39,478 nucleotides of DNA from an uncultured Eubacterium sp. (lineage in GTDB: Bacteria > Bacillota > Clostridia > Lachnospirales > Lachnospiraceae). The first letter of the stretch is position 1, and every line of letters begins with the position of its first letter. Positions 8,792 through 17,199 of the stretch are shown here, piece by piece. The stretch covers positions 5,292 through 44,769 of the forward strand of contig CAJUIH010000014.1 of NCBI GenBank assembly GCA_910586045.1, in the 5' to 3' direction. Both the position numbers and the translations under genes were made by a program. The notes beneath the pieces were generated by a model that was not told the DNA's origin, searched no databases, and saw only the letters and a list, made by a program, of their open reading frames with translations.

Positions 8792-9934
8792 ATGTATAAA
8801 ATTATGACGCCAGGCCCAACCCAGGTATTGGAACAGGTGCGCGCTGCAAGGAGCCGTGTGTGCACAAACCCGGATTTGGATGAAGATTTTTTTGAATTTT
8901 ACCGGGAGACCTGTGCGCTAATTAGTTCACTACTACATACAAAAAATGAAACCCTGATTTTAGGAGGGGAAGGAATCCTCGGACTGGAATCTGCCTGTGC
9001 ATCATTGACAGAACCAGGTGACAAAGTCCTGGTTTTGGACAATGGGGTGTTTGGAAAAGGGTTTGCTGATTTTGTGACACTATATGGCGGGATCGCAGAT
9101 GTGTATCATGCGGATGACAGGCAGACGTTAGATGTGGACGCGCTGGCGAAGTTTTTGGAAAGCAGCCATGATTATAAATACGCTACCGTTGTACATTGCG
9201 ATACGCCAAGCGGAATGCTCAATGATGTAAGCAGGATTTGCCCGTTATTAAAACAGTATGGTATTTTAACGGTAGTGGATTCTGTATCAGCCATGTTTGG
9301 GGAACCGATGGATGTAGACGCATATCAGATCGATTTGCTCTGCGGCGGTTCCCAGAAAGCAGTGTCCGCACCTGCGGGACTGGCGTTTGTAGTGATCAGT
9401 GAAGCGTACAAAACAGCAATGAAAAATAGGAAGACGCCGATTGCTTCATTTTACGCAAACTTAAACTTGTTTGCGACCTATTATGAGGACCAATGGTTCC
9501 CGTATACAATGCCGATTAGTGATATATACGGACTGCGCGCGGCCTTTGACTGCATTGCCGCGGACGAAAATATGTTAAACCGGCATAAAATAATCGGAGA
9601 ATCAACCAGGGAAACGCTGTCGGAGTCCGGATTAAAACTGCATCAGCAAAGCGGGTTTTCCAATACGGTGACGGTGTTTGATGTTCCGCAGGGGACGGAT
9701 GGGAAGCGGATTTTAGATGAAATGAAAGAAAAATATAATATTATGCTTGCGGGATCATTTGATGAGCTTTCCGGAAAAGTGATCCGTATCGGCCATATGG
9801 GAGCAAATGCGACGGTCAGCAATATGATCGAAACGCTGGGGGCGTTGGACGCCGTACTGCGTGGGATGGGAGTCATGCTGCGCGTGCCGCTGGATGTGCG
9901 TTTTTTGGAGTTGGTAAAGCAAAAAAGTAAGTAA
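8792..9934 (+). CDS. Class V aminotransferase, alanine/serine-glyoxylate aminotransferase-like
   Basis: PLP-dependent enzyme of fold type I. The N-terminus (MYKIMTPGPTQVLEQV) is typical of the serine-pyruvate / alanine-glyoxylate / ureidoglycine-glyoxylate aminotransferase group. Cofactor motifs follow: GGEGILGLES (phosphate binding), VVHCDTPSGMLNDV, VDSVSAMFGEP (Asp to the pyridine nitrogen) and GGSQKAVSAPAG with the Schiff-base lysine at residue 189. Length 380 is normal. AAAGGAGGAATCTGCA precedes the ATG. The gene is monocistronic, with a strong hairpin about 150 bp downstream. The actual amino donor and acceptor are not determinable here; no purine-degradation or glyoxylate genes are adjacent. 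Confidence 0.9.
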   Translation: MYKIMTPGPTQVLEQVRAARSRVCTNPDLDEDFFEFYRETCALISSLLHTKNETLILGGEGILGLESACASLTEPGDKVLVLDNGVFGKGFADFVTLYGGIADVYHADDRQTLDVDALAKFLESSHDYKYATVVHCDTPSGMLNDVSRICPLLKQYGILTVVDSVSAMFGEPMDVDAYQIDLLCGGSQKAVSAPAGLAFVVISEAYKTAMKNRKTPIASFYANLNLFATYYEDQWFPYTMPISDIYGLRAAFDCIAADENMLNRHKIIGESTRETLSESGLKLHQQSGFSNTVTVFDVPQGTDGKRILDEMKEKYNIMLAGSFDELSGKVIRIGHMGANATVSNMIETLGALDAVLRGMGVMLRVPLDVRFLELVKQKSK

Positions 9935-10083
9935 ATCTTTATTAATTAAGCGATAGCAACTTACCCGAACTTTGATGAAAAACTTATTTTGCTTTGAGAA
10001 ATAGAAATGTATCTTGCAATTAAAATTTGCATATGCTATGCCGATAGGCAAAAGTAATGACGAATCCATTTGGACAAAAGAAC

Positions 10084-10133
10084 GAATCCCCGAGCCGTGC
10101 TGCAGCACAGTTCGGGGATTCTTCTTGTCTTTT
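10084..10133 (+). terminator. Intrinsic terminator after the aminotransferase
   Basis: GAATCCCCGA and TCGGGGATTC form a perfect 10-bp stem around an inner GTGCTGCAGCAC palindrome, followed by TTCTTGTCTTTT. The rest of the 9935-10314 gap is AT-rich and shows no gene. Confidence 0.85.
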
Positions 10134-10201
10134 ATCGTGTCCAAGCATCCACTAGGCTATGTGCTGCCCTTGTCATGTCTGTCTCAATTTTTCAAAATCC
10201 C

Positions 10202-10230
10202 TTGTCCCATACACAAGCATATGGTAATAT
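10202..10230 (+). promoter_or_regulatory. Promoter of the LRR protein gene
   Basis: TTGTCC (10202-10207), 17-bp spacer, TAATAT (10225-10230). It is located between the preceding terminator and the LRR gene, leaving a leader of about 80 nt. Confidence 0.55.
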
Positions 10231-10314
10231 GAACCAAAAGGAACGTTTCATTGCACACCAGAGCTTTCGGAAAGTATGGATCTCTACAAAAAAAGTGTAA
10301 GGAGGAAGGTATTT

Positions 10315-11466
10315 ATGAAAAAAACAAAGAAAGGCCTGTTGATTTGGTTTGCTGCCGTGCTGCTGGCAACGATGTTTGTCCCGGTATCTGTAAAAGCAGC
10401 CAGCAAGAAAAATGCGTCTGATGCAGCGGCCCTAAGGAAAATAATCAGTGCGCAGAATGCAGCGGGCGGTTCCGTTGATAAAGATTTGGACAGTGCGTCT
10501 TATGAATGGGAGAAACAAAAAGGCGAATACAGGCTGGTTCACATTCACTGGGGCGAGGGCATTACCGGATCGGTTTCTTTGGCGGGGTTTGCGGAACTCA
10601 AAGGGTTCGAATGTATGAATACTTCTTTGACCAGTCTGGACATCAGCAAAAATGAAAAACTGGAACTGCTGTTGGTTGGTCAAAATAAATTATCCAAACT
10701 GGATGTTTCGAAAAATGCGAATTTGACAGCGCTGGATTGCGGAAATAACAAGCTGAAAAAACTGGATCTTTCAAACTGCAGGAAACTAAAGGAGCTGGAC
10801 TGTTCCAATAATAAGCTGGCCAAGCTGGACGTTTCTCAAAATGCAAAACTGAAAACACTGGCATGCCAAAATAACAGTATTTCTTCGTTAGACATTGCAG
10901 GCTGTCCGCAGTTAACGGGGCTTTATTGCGATTCCAATAAACTGTCAGCGCTGCAAACGGCAAAAAATGTGAATTTAAAATATATTTCCTGTGCCGATAA
11001 TCGGCTGGAACAGTTACAAATCGCAAACTGTCTGAAGCTGGAAAGTCTCTATTGCGGGCAAAACAAACTTTCCAAGCTGAGCGTATCGAAAAACAGTTTG
11101 CTAAAATATTTTGAATGCGGCGGCAATGCCCTGGAGAAACTGAGTGTTTCGAACTGTCCAAAGCTGATGGCACTGGACTGTTCCAAGAATCAAATTGCCA
11201 GCCTGAATGTTTCGCAGTGTCCGAAATTGTTAGAGCTAAACTGCAGTGCAAACCAGATCGCCCGTTTGAATCTTTCGGCGTGTACCGGCCTGTTTGATTT
11301 AAACTGCAGCGGCAACCAGCTTACAAATCTGGAGCTGTCACAAAACGATTGTCTGGTGACACTGTCATGCACGGACAATCCGATACAAAAACTGGATCTT
11401 TCTTCTTGTCCATCCGTTTCTTTGGATTGTGATCCGTCAGTAGAGGTCGTGGGCCAGGGGGCGTAA
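10315..11466 (+). CDS. Secreted leucine-rich-repeat protein with cysteine ladder
   Basis: A 383-residue exported protein. I start at MKKTKKGLLIWFAAVLLAT because AAGGAGG lies just upstream and a classical signal peptide follows, with a likely cleavage near VKAAS. After a linker of about 80 residues come some 13 tandem 21-residue repeats of the pattern L-x-x-L-D-x-S-x-N/C-x-x-L-x-x-L-x-C-x-x-N-x, for example LKELDCSNNKLAKLDVSQ. The Cys recurs at the same place in nearly every unit (LDC, LYC, LNC, LSC). A 21-residue LRR with a stacked cysteine ladder is known from Listeria internalin J. No LPxTG, SLH or other anchor is seen, so it is probably released or held by another factor. The ligand is unknown. 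Confidence 0.88.
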   Translation: MKKTKKGLLIWFAAVLLATMFVPVSVKAASKKNASDAAALRKIISAQNAAGGSVDKDLDSASYEWEKQKGEYRLVHIHWGEGITGSVSLAGFAELKGFECMNTSLTSLDISKNEKLELLLVGQNKLSKLDVSKNANLTALDCGNNKLKKLDLSNCRKLKELDCSNNKLAKLDVSQNAKLKTLACQNNSISSLDIAGCPQLTGLYCDSNKLSALQTAKNVNLKYISCADNRLEQLQIANCLKLESLYCGQNKLSKLSVSKNSLLKYFECGGNALEKLSVSNCPKLMALDCSKNQIASLNVSQCPKLLELNCSANQIARLNLSACTGLFDLNCSGNQLTNLELSQNDCLVTLSCTDNPIQKLDLSSCPSVSLDCDPSVEVVGQGA

Positions 11467-11500
11467 AAAGTGGATTTCTGGATGTAATGGAATAGGATGG

Positions 11501-11537
11501 GAAGCAGGACCCCGCGGCGGGTCCTGCTTCCTGTTTT
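11501..11537 (+). terminator. Intrinsic terminator of the LRR gene
   Basis: GAAGCAGGACCC and GGGTCCTGCTTC form a perfect 12-bp stem with a six-base loop, followed by CTGTTTTT. Confidence 0.9.
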
Positions 11538-11641
11538 TGCTTATGGGTATAGCAGCCGGAATGAATCATGCTGCGTCTGCATGAATGCGGCAGTCGTTTT
11601 TTGAAATAAGGCCGGATTGTAGAAAAATCATAGTTTTATGA

Positions 11642-11670
11642 TTGAATTTACCGCATTTTTTTGCTAAAAT
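11642..11670 (+). promoter_or_regulatory. Promoter upstream of the 9-bp repeat and Fn3 gene
   Basis: TTGAAT (11642-11647), 17 bp, TAAAAT (11665-11670). If used, the transcript would start around 11677 and carry the whole tandem repeat in its leader. Confidence 0.55.
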
Positions 11671-11690
11671 ATTTGCAGGCATTTCGGTAC

Positions 11691-11753
11691 CATAGAAAGT
11701 ATAGAAAGCATAGAAAGTATAGAAAGCATAAAAAGTATAAAAAGCATAGAAAG
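11691..11753 (+). repeat. Tandem repeat of a 9-bp unit, seven copies
   Basis: CATAGAAAG and TATAGAAAG alternate, with two copies changed to CATAAAAAG and TATAAAAAG; the higher-order period is 18 bp. The array is purine-rich on the plus strand, has no spacers, and ends 33 bp before the Fn3 protein ATG, between promoter and Shine-Dalgarno. The unit is a multiple of three, so it also stays open in frame with the downstream gene, but no good start codon exists upstream. Confidence 0.95.
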
Positions 11754-11786
11754 GTGAGATTTTATCCCAAAGGAGGCACAAGCAAT

Positions 11787-12776
11787 ATGCAAAAAAAGAA
11801 ACTATGTAATCACATTTTGGCAGTACACATTACGTTCGGATTTCTGCTTGTCATACTGGCTTGCAGCATGGCTTTCCTAAAACCCGCACGGGTATCTGCC
11901 GCGGATCTTTTGGACAACCTGATTGTAAAGGCACCGGAAAAACCCGTTACTAATTTTATCGTTCAATCGTCGACGCTTGATTCCGTTACGCTGTCATGGA
12001 CACCGTCGTCCGATGCGTCTACGTATTATCTAAGTTACTGGGAATCCGGCAAACCAAGTACTTTGGTTGAAAAAGATGATATCGGAAACCGATCCGATTA
12101 CAAGGTTACGAACTTAAATCAAAAAAAATATATCTTTCAGATACAGGCGGCCAATAAGCTGCGTACCGGTATTCCGGTAAAAGGAAAAGCGGTTATAGTG
12201 GAAGGGGCGCCGGATGCGGAGGAACCGTCTTCGATTGTTTTTTCGCGCCTCAAACCGGGATATTGTTCCTTATATATAGAAGGGTTGGCTGATATTTACA
12301 AATCGCAGATCCGCCTTTTTGATGCGTCGGACAATCTGCTTGGTACTTACGGCGGTAATTCCACAGGTGCCGCGATACAGGACTCCTGTATCAAAAGCAA
12401 TGGGTTTTATGCGGTACGGGTACGCGGTTCTTATGACCAGACCGGCGGAACCCAAAGCTGCGGGGATTGGACGAAGCCTTATTATTTTTCGATTCCGATC
12501 CGTGCACTCAAAGCCAGCCAGAAAAATGGACGGGCTTTGCTCAAATGGGGCCGTGTGCAGGGGGCGCAGAATTATACAGTATCCATTTCCAAAAACGCTT
12601 CCAGCGGATTTAAAAAAACGGCTACGGTAAAAAATGCTTCCGCAACTATTGCCAAATTCGGCAGTACAAAGTTAAAATCCAAAAAGACCTATTATTTCAA
12701 AGTGACCGCGAATTTGACAAAAAACGGAACCGTTTATACGGCTGACAGCCCGGTTGTAAAAATAAAAATGAAATAA
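11787..12776 (+). CDS. Secreted fibronectin-type-III-like protein
   Basis: Start chosen at MQKKKLCNH because AAAGGAGG lies 8 nt upstream; 329 residues. Residues about 8-37 form an export signal ending in ARVSAADLL. Then comes an Fn3-like domain (about 45-140: SVTLSWTPSSDASTYYLSYW, YKVTNLNQKKYIFQIQAANK), a less clear beta domain (about 145-240), and a second Fn3-like domain (about 243-329: GRALLKWGRVQGAQNYTVSIS, KSKKTYYFKVTANLT). No catalytic domain or sorting motif is seen. It lies 21 bp before the first YhgE/Pip gene and is probably co-transcribed with it, which suggests a cell-envelope role. The function is not known to me. Confidence 0.82.
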   Translation: MQKKKLCNHILAVHITFGFLLVILACSMAFLKPARVSAADLLDNLIVKAPEKPVTNFIVQSSTLDSVTLSWTPSSDASTYYLSYWESGKPSTLVEKDDIGNRSDYKVTNLNQKKYIFQIQAANKLRTGIPVKGKAVIVEGAPDAEEPSSIVFSRLKPGYCSLYIEGLADIYKSQIRLFDASDNLLGTYGGNSTGAAIQDSCIKSNGFYAVRVRGSYDQTGGTQSCGDWTKPYYFSIPIRALKASQKNGRALLKWGRVQGAQNYTVSISKNASSGFKKTATVKNASATIAKFGSTKLKSKKTYYFKVTANLTKNGTVYTADSPVVKIKMK

Positions 12777-12797
12777 TTAAGAATAGGAAAAATAGTT

Positions 12798-14897
12798 ATG
12801 CGAAATGTCAAAAAGATTTTGGTTCGGGATATCATAGCGCTTTTTAAAAATCCGTTCGCACTGCTGATTGCCGGAGGGTTATGTATCCTTCCGGCATTAT
12901 ATGCGTGGTTTAATATTTACTCGAACTGGGATCCTTATGGAAATACGAAACAAATCCAGATTGCGGTTGCGTCAAACGACAGGGGCTATACCCGTTTAGA
13001 TGGCAGTTATGTAAATGCGGCGGATTCTGTGATTGATGCGTTAAAGGAAAATGACAGCATTCACTGGACGGTAACGAAAACTGCGGATCCGGCGGTCGAC
13101 GGGGTGCGGGCGGGCCGTTATTACGCGGCGGTTGTTTTTTCGGAAGATTTTACAGAATGCATGTATCAGGGCTTTTTGGAAAATTTAAAGCGTCCGACGG
13201 TTGCCTATTATGAAAATGAAAAGAAAAACGCGGTAGCGACCAAGATCACGGATACCGCGGTATCTACCTTGGAAAATAACATCAATAAACAATATATCTC
13301 CCTGGTTGTATCCGCGTTTTTTGACAAACAGCGCACGGTAGCCGGACAGATGGAAACAGCGGAAATCGCCGAAACGATTCTGGCAAAAATAAAACGTGCC
13401 GATCAGACGATCGAAAATTTTTCAACCGTCGTCCGGTCGCTGGTAAAGGCAAATGATAAACTGGCGGCTGCATTTGACAGCGCAGGCGGCGATTTAAGCA
13501 CAATCCGCGGAAATTTGGACAGCGTAGCGGCTGGCGCGGAAAACGTCCCGGATACGCAGGCGCTCGCGGACCGGCTGAACGCGGCGAACAGCCAGGCAGT
13601 GCAGTCCGTCAGCGATGCGCTTTCCCAACTAAAGCAGGCACAAAAAACGGATATTGAAACACAAAAAAATGCTTATTACCAGCATCTTGCCGCACATTTG
13701 ACCAATGCGAAAGGTTCTTTGGACAGTTTGATCAACTCCCTGGAATCGCTGAACGTTTCTACCGTAAATATTTCACAGGGGATTGTTTTAACGCAGTTGG
13801 AGAACCAGTCACAGACGCTGGAAAATCTGATCGGACGCGTTGGCGGCGGCTTTTCCTCCGAAGACCCGGCGTTTCTGGCTGAAACGGAGCGCCAATTGGA
13901 ACAGCAGGTAAAATCCGTACAACAGGCGCTTCAGACTTCCGTAAGCCAGTCGCTTGCCCTGCTTGGCAGCGGCTTACAGCAGGCGGCGTCTGAAATCGCG
14001 CAGGTTGCAGGAAATATCGGTGCGGATATCGACTTGCTCGATTTGATTTTGGATAACGGCAAAACAACGGTAGAGCTGACAAATCAGGGATTTTCCAGTA
14101 TGGCAAAGGAATTGGATTTTATCAGCGGCAAGCTGGACCGGCTTACAGAAACGATACGTGAAATCGAACAGGCACAGATGGTACAAAGTATTCTGCATTT
14201 TATGCAGGGAAGTGCGGATGCGTACGGCACATTTTTTGCGCAGCCGGTATCTATGAAAACCGAAATTGTGTATCCGGTGGAAAACTATGGTTCCGGCGTG
14301 ACGCCGTTTTATACGACGCTGGCTTTATGGGTGGGCGGGGTTGTACTTGTCTCCCTGATTAAAGTAAATGCGCGCACGGATGGGCTGAAAGATCCGAAAC
14401 CGCATGAATTGTTTTTCGGCAGGTATCTGCTGTTTTTGATACTGGCGCTGATCCAGGCAGCGATCACCGTATGGGGGAATTTTTCCCTGCTGCATATCCA
14501 ATGCCTGTATCCGCGCAGGTTTCTGCTTGCGGCATTTTTGACAAGCGCGACATTTTCCCTGCTGATTTACGCGCTTACGATTTCTTTTGGAGATATCGGC
14601 AAAGCAGTCGTCGTAGTTCTTATGGTAATACAGATTGCGGGTTCCAGCGGTACGTATCCGATTGAAATACTGCCGCAATTTTATCAGAAATTGTATATCT
14701 TTTTCCCGTTTCCATACGCGATCAATGCGATGCGGGAAGCGGTTGCGGGTACGTATGAGCATGATTTTACGCTATATCTGCTTCGTCTGCTGCTGTTTGC
14801 TGCGGCGGCGCTGGTACTTGGGCTGTTCATCCGTCTTCCATTCCGCAAGTTTTCCCGGTTTATCGAACGGCGTATGGAGGATACCGGAATGATGTAA
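12798..14897 (+). CDS. YhgE/Pip-family membrane protein (ABC-2-like), long paralogue
   Basis: A 699-residue protein with the YhgE/Pip layout. TM1 near the N-terminus (PFALLIAGGLCILPALYAWF) is followed by the family mark NIYSNWDPYGNT. A large extracytoplasmic region of about 480 residues has long heptad-like coiled coils. The C-terminus holds five to six TM helices of ABC-2-permease type (LALWVGGVVLVSLI, IAGSSGTYPIEILP, FFPFPYAINAMREAVAGTYE). Known relatives include Lactococcus Pip (phage infection protein) and B. subtilis YhgE; their transport substrate is unclear. AGGAAA precedes the ATG. It forms an operon with the 185-residue protein and a shorter paralogue downstream. No ABC ATPase lies nearby. 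Confidence 0.88.
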   Translation: MRNVKKILVRDIIALFKNPFALLIAGGLCILPALYAWFNIYSNWDPYGNTKQIQIAVASNDRGYTRLDGSYVNAADSVIDALKENDSIHWTVTKTADPAVDGVRAGRYYAAVVFSEDFTECMYQGFLENLKRPTVAYYENEKKNAVATKITDTAVSTLENNINKQYISLVVSAFFDKQRTVAGQMETAEIAETILAKIKRADQTIENFSTVVRSLVKANDKLAAAFDSAGGDLSTIRGNLDSVAAGAENVPDTQALADRLNAANSQAVQSVSDALSQLKQAQKTDIETQKNAYYQHLAAHLTNAKGSLDSLINSLESLNVSTVNISQGIVLTQLENQSQTLENLIGRVGGGFSSEDPAFLAETERQLEQQVKSVQQALQTSVSQSLALLGSGLQQAASEIAQVAGNIGADIDLLDLILDNGKTTVELTNQGFSSMAKELDFISGKLDRLTETIREIEQAQMVQSILHFMQGSADAYGTFFAQPVSMKTEIVYPVENYGSGVTPFYTTLALWVGGVVLVSLIKVNARTDGLKDPKPHELFFGRYLLFLILALIQAAITVWGNFSLLHIQCLYPRRFLLAAFLTSATFSLLIYALTISFGDIGKAVVVVLMVIQIAGSSGTYPIEILPQFYQKLYIFFPFPYAINAMREAVAGTYEHDFTLYLLRLLLFAAAALVLGLFIRLPFRKFSRFIERRMEDTGMM

Positions 14898-14928
14898 TCA
14901 GAATAAATGACAGGAGGCGGATCGATTT

Positions 14929-15486
14929 ATGTTTGATACCCCAGACCATATGCTGCCGTCGGCACCGGATTTGCAGACGGCGTCCAATGAGGAGGCACAG
15001 GCAGTGCATGATGCGAATGAAGAGCAGATCCGTATAGAGCATGCACGTTATGCCCGTCTGTTCCAATCATTGGTTCAGGAAGAAGAACAGTTTCATAAAG
15101 AGAACCAGAAACGTATTCAGGCGGGGCTTCAATGCCTGTTCTGGATCCCGCTGCTTTTTTTGGCGCTGTTATTTTTAACGGAGAGTGAGAAAGTTATTTT
15201 TTTGCTGTTGTGGATTGTTTCTTTGTTTATCCTTGCCGCCTATCTGATCTATATAGAGTATATGGATTTTCAGTCGCAGGAGCGGCTGCGCCGGTATACA
15301 GCGGATGAAACGGTTTCTTATTCTGCGCTGATTGGCGAAGATATGGAAGCGATTGAAGAAACCGTCGTGGAACTCCTGCGCCAGATTGATGAACGAAAGG
15401 CATCCAGCCGCCGCAAAATGCTGCGTTTATTAGGCAAACAGCTTGATGCTAAGATCCCGGTACGAAAGGAAACAGATCATGAGTAA
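14929..15486 (+). CDS. Small two-helix membrane protein of unknown function
   Basis: I do not recognise the family. The 185 residues show an acidic N-terminal region, a charged helical stretch (about 25-66, rich in E, Q, R, likely coiled coil), two close hydrophobic helices (about 67-86, FWIPLLFLALLFLTE, and about 90-112, FLLLWIVSLFILAAYLIYI), and a charged C-terminal helical region about 118-185. AGGAGG lies 11 nt before the ATG. It sits between the two YhgE/Pip genes and its stop overlaps the next start in ATGAGTAA. The coupling suggests an accessory subunit or regulator of these transporters; this is inference. Confidence 0.78.
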   Translation: MFDTPDHMLPSAPDLQTASNEEAQAVHDANEEQIRIEHARYARLFQSLVQEEEQFHKENQKRIQAGLQCLFWIPLLFLALLFLTESEKVIFLLLWIVSLFILAAYLIYIEYMDFQSQERLRRYTADETVSYSALIGEDMEAIEETVVELLRQIDERKASSRRKMLRLLGKQLDAKIPVRKETDHE

Positions 15487-17128
15487 TATCCTAAAAATTA
15501 TACTGCAGGATTTGAAAAATATTCGGACGAATGTCGTAGCCATGGTAATTCTGATGGGCCTGTGCGTGATCCCGTCATTATACGCATGGTTTAATATCCA
15601 TTCCAATTGGGATCCTTACAGTGAGTCGGCGACATCGAATCTGCGGATCGCCGTATTTTCCAAAGACCAGGGGATCCAGCAGGGCAGCCTGTCCCTTTCG
15701 GTCGGCGATTCTTTGGTCGATGCGCTGCATGAAAATACGACGATTGGATGGGTGTTTCCGCAGGATGAGCGTACGGCATTAAATGGTGTGTACAGCGGCG
15801 ATTATTATGCGGCCCTGATCATCCCGCAAGATTTTACACGCAAAATTGCCGGAATTATAGACGGCAAGCTGGAAGGCGGCCAGATCCTTTACTATGAAAA
15901 TGACAAGAAAAATGCCATAGCAGTGAAAATTACAGGAAAAGCGAAAACAGCGGTAGAAACACAGGTGAACCGTACCGTTTTCCAAACGATCACAGAGCTT
16001 GCGGCAAAGCTTGGAACTGTTCTGGAGCATACCGACACGGATTCTGTGACCGGACGGATGATAGAACGTTTGGAAGATCTGAAAACCGACTGTAAAGGCC
16101 ACCAGCGTTCCCTGCGCACGTTTGCATATACAGTTGATGCCGCGGCGAAGACGATGTCCGGCGTCAGCGAGCTAAACAGTAAAATCATCAAGGATCTGCA
16201 GACAGACCTGCGGCTGATATCCACGGCTTCCGGAGCATTGAGCACCTCGGGGATTGAAACCGCAAATATCCGTCTTCAGGATTACATTACATTGCTTACC
16301 GACGCCAAAACAGATCTGGATCGACTGCGTAAACTGCTCAAGAACTTATACGATCAGGCGGACGCGCTGCAAACAGAGCTTTCCGGCATTGGTGACAGCG
16401 AGTTGCTGCAGCAGGTTATGAATACCCTGCAAAACGAGCCGGAAAAAATTGGCGCGTTTTTTGCGACACCGGTAAATGTACGTACAGAGCGGGTATTTCC
16501 GATTCAAAATTACGGCTCTCAAATGGCTCCGTTCTATACGGTACTTTCCTTATGGGTCGGTGCGCTGATCCTGGTTGCAATTATCCATACAAAAGTACAT
16601 CCGGGGGAAACAATACAGAATTTAAAACATTACCAGGCCTATTTTGGACGATATGCGGTCTTCTTTTTGACCGGGCAGATCCAGACGCTCATTTGCGTAC
16701 TTGGCAACGTATTTTTTTTGGAAATCCAATGCAGGCATTTCCTGCTGTTTTGGTGTTCGGCGGCTCTGGCAAGCTTTACGTTTACGCTGCTGATTTATTC
16801 GCTCACGTATGCATTTGGAAATGTCGGGGAAGCGTTGGCCGTTGTGATTATGGTGATTCAGGTAGCCGGGGCGGGCGGAACTTTTCCAAAGGAAGTGCTG
16901 CCGGATATTTACCAGCAGATTTACCGTTTCCTGCCGTTCCCGTATGCAATGGATGCGCTAAAAGAAGCGGTAGGCGGCACATACAAGCACGCCTGGCAGG
17001 AAGATTTGCTCTATTTGTCGGCATTTCTGCTTGTGTCATTCGTGATAGGGCTGCTTCTTAGCATACCGTTCCGAAAGCTGAATGCATTTATGGAAGAAAG
17101 TAAGGAACGGACAGGGATAATGGTATAA
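15479..17128 (+). CDS. YhgE/Pip-family membrane protein, short paralogue
   Basis: 549 residues, starting MSNILKIILQDLKNI at the ATG that overlaps the preceding stop; a longer upstream start would overlap further and lacks support. It parallels the first copy: TM1 with CVIPSLYAWF, the mark NIHSNWDPYSES, the conserved YYENDKKNAIAVKI, then C-terminal permease helices with LSLWVGALILVAII, VAGAGGTFPKEVLP and FLPFPYAMDALKEAVGGTYK. The extracytoplasmic coiled region is about 150 residues shorter than in its neighbour. Two unequal paralogues from one operon could form a heterodimer. It is followed by trpS 71 bp later with no terminator visible between. Confidence 0.88.
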   Translation: MSNILKIILQDLKNIRTNVVAMVILMGLCVIPSLYAWFNIHSNWDPYSESATSNLRIAVFSKDQGIQQGSLSLSVGDSLVDALHENTTIGWVFPQDERTALNGVYSGDYYAALIIPQDFTRKIAGIIDGKLEGGQILYYENDKKNAIAVKITGKAKTAVETQVNRTVFQTITELAAKLGTVLEHTDTDSVTGRMIERLEDLKTDCKGHQRSLRTFAYTVDAAAKTMSGVSELNSKIIKDLQTDLRLISTASGALSTSGIETANIRLQDYITLLTDAKTDLDRLRKLLKNLYDQADALQTELSGIGDSELLQQVMNTLQNEPEKIGAFFATPVNVRTERVFPIQNYGSQMAPFYTVLSLWVGALILVAIIHTKVHPGETIQNLKHYQAYFGRYAVFFLTGQIQTLICVLGNVFFLEIQCRHFLLFWCSAALASFTFTLLIYSLTYAFGNVGEALAVVIMVIQVAGAGGTFPKEVLPDIYQQIYRFLPFPYAMDALKEAVGGTYKHAWQEDLLYLSAFLLVSFVIGLLLSIPFRKLNAFMEESKERTGIMV

Positions 17129-17199
17129 TGCAAATATAAGAAACTTATAAAAATACAAAAAATCAGGCTGTTTATAAGAAAGAAAATGGAGAATAAAAA

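Noticed and set aside
10643..11251. 202-codon frame antisense to the LRR gene
   Set aside because: A shadow of the repetitive LRR coding sequence, with no ribosome site or family resemblance.
11691..11753. Possible CRISPR-like array
   Set aside because: The units are 9 bp and directly adjacent, with no unique spacers.
11661..11786. An in-frame N-terminal extension of the Fn3 protein made of HRKYRK repeats
   Set aside because: It begins at TTG without a ribosome site, whereas a good AAAGGAGG and a signal peptide are found at 11787. The repeat period is a multiple of three, so the open frame is expected by chance.
17129..17199. T-box or other Trp sensor before trpS
   Set aside because: The 71-bp gap is too short and has no T-box motif or terminator.
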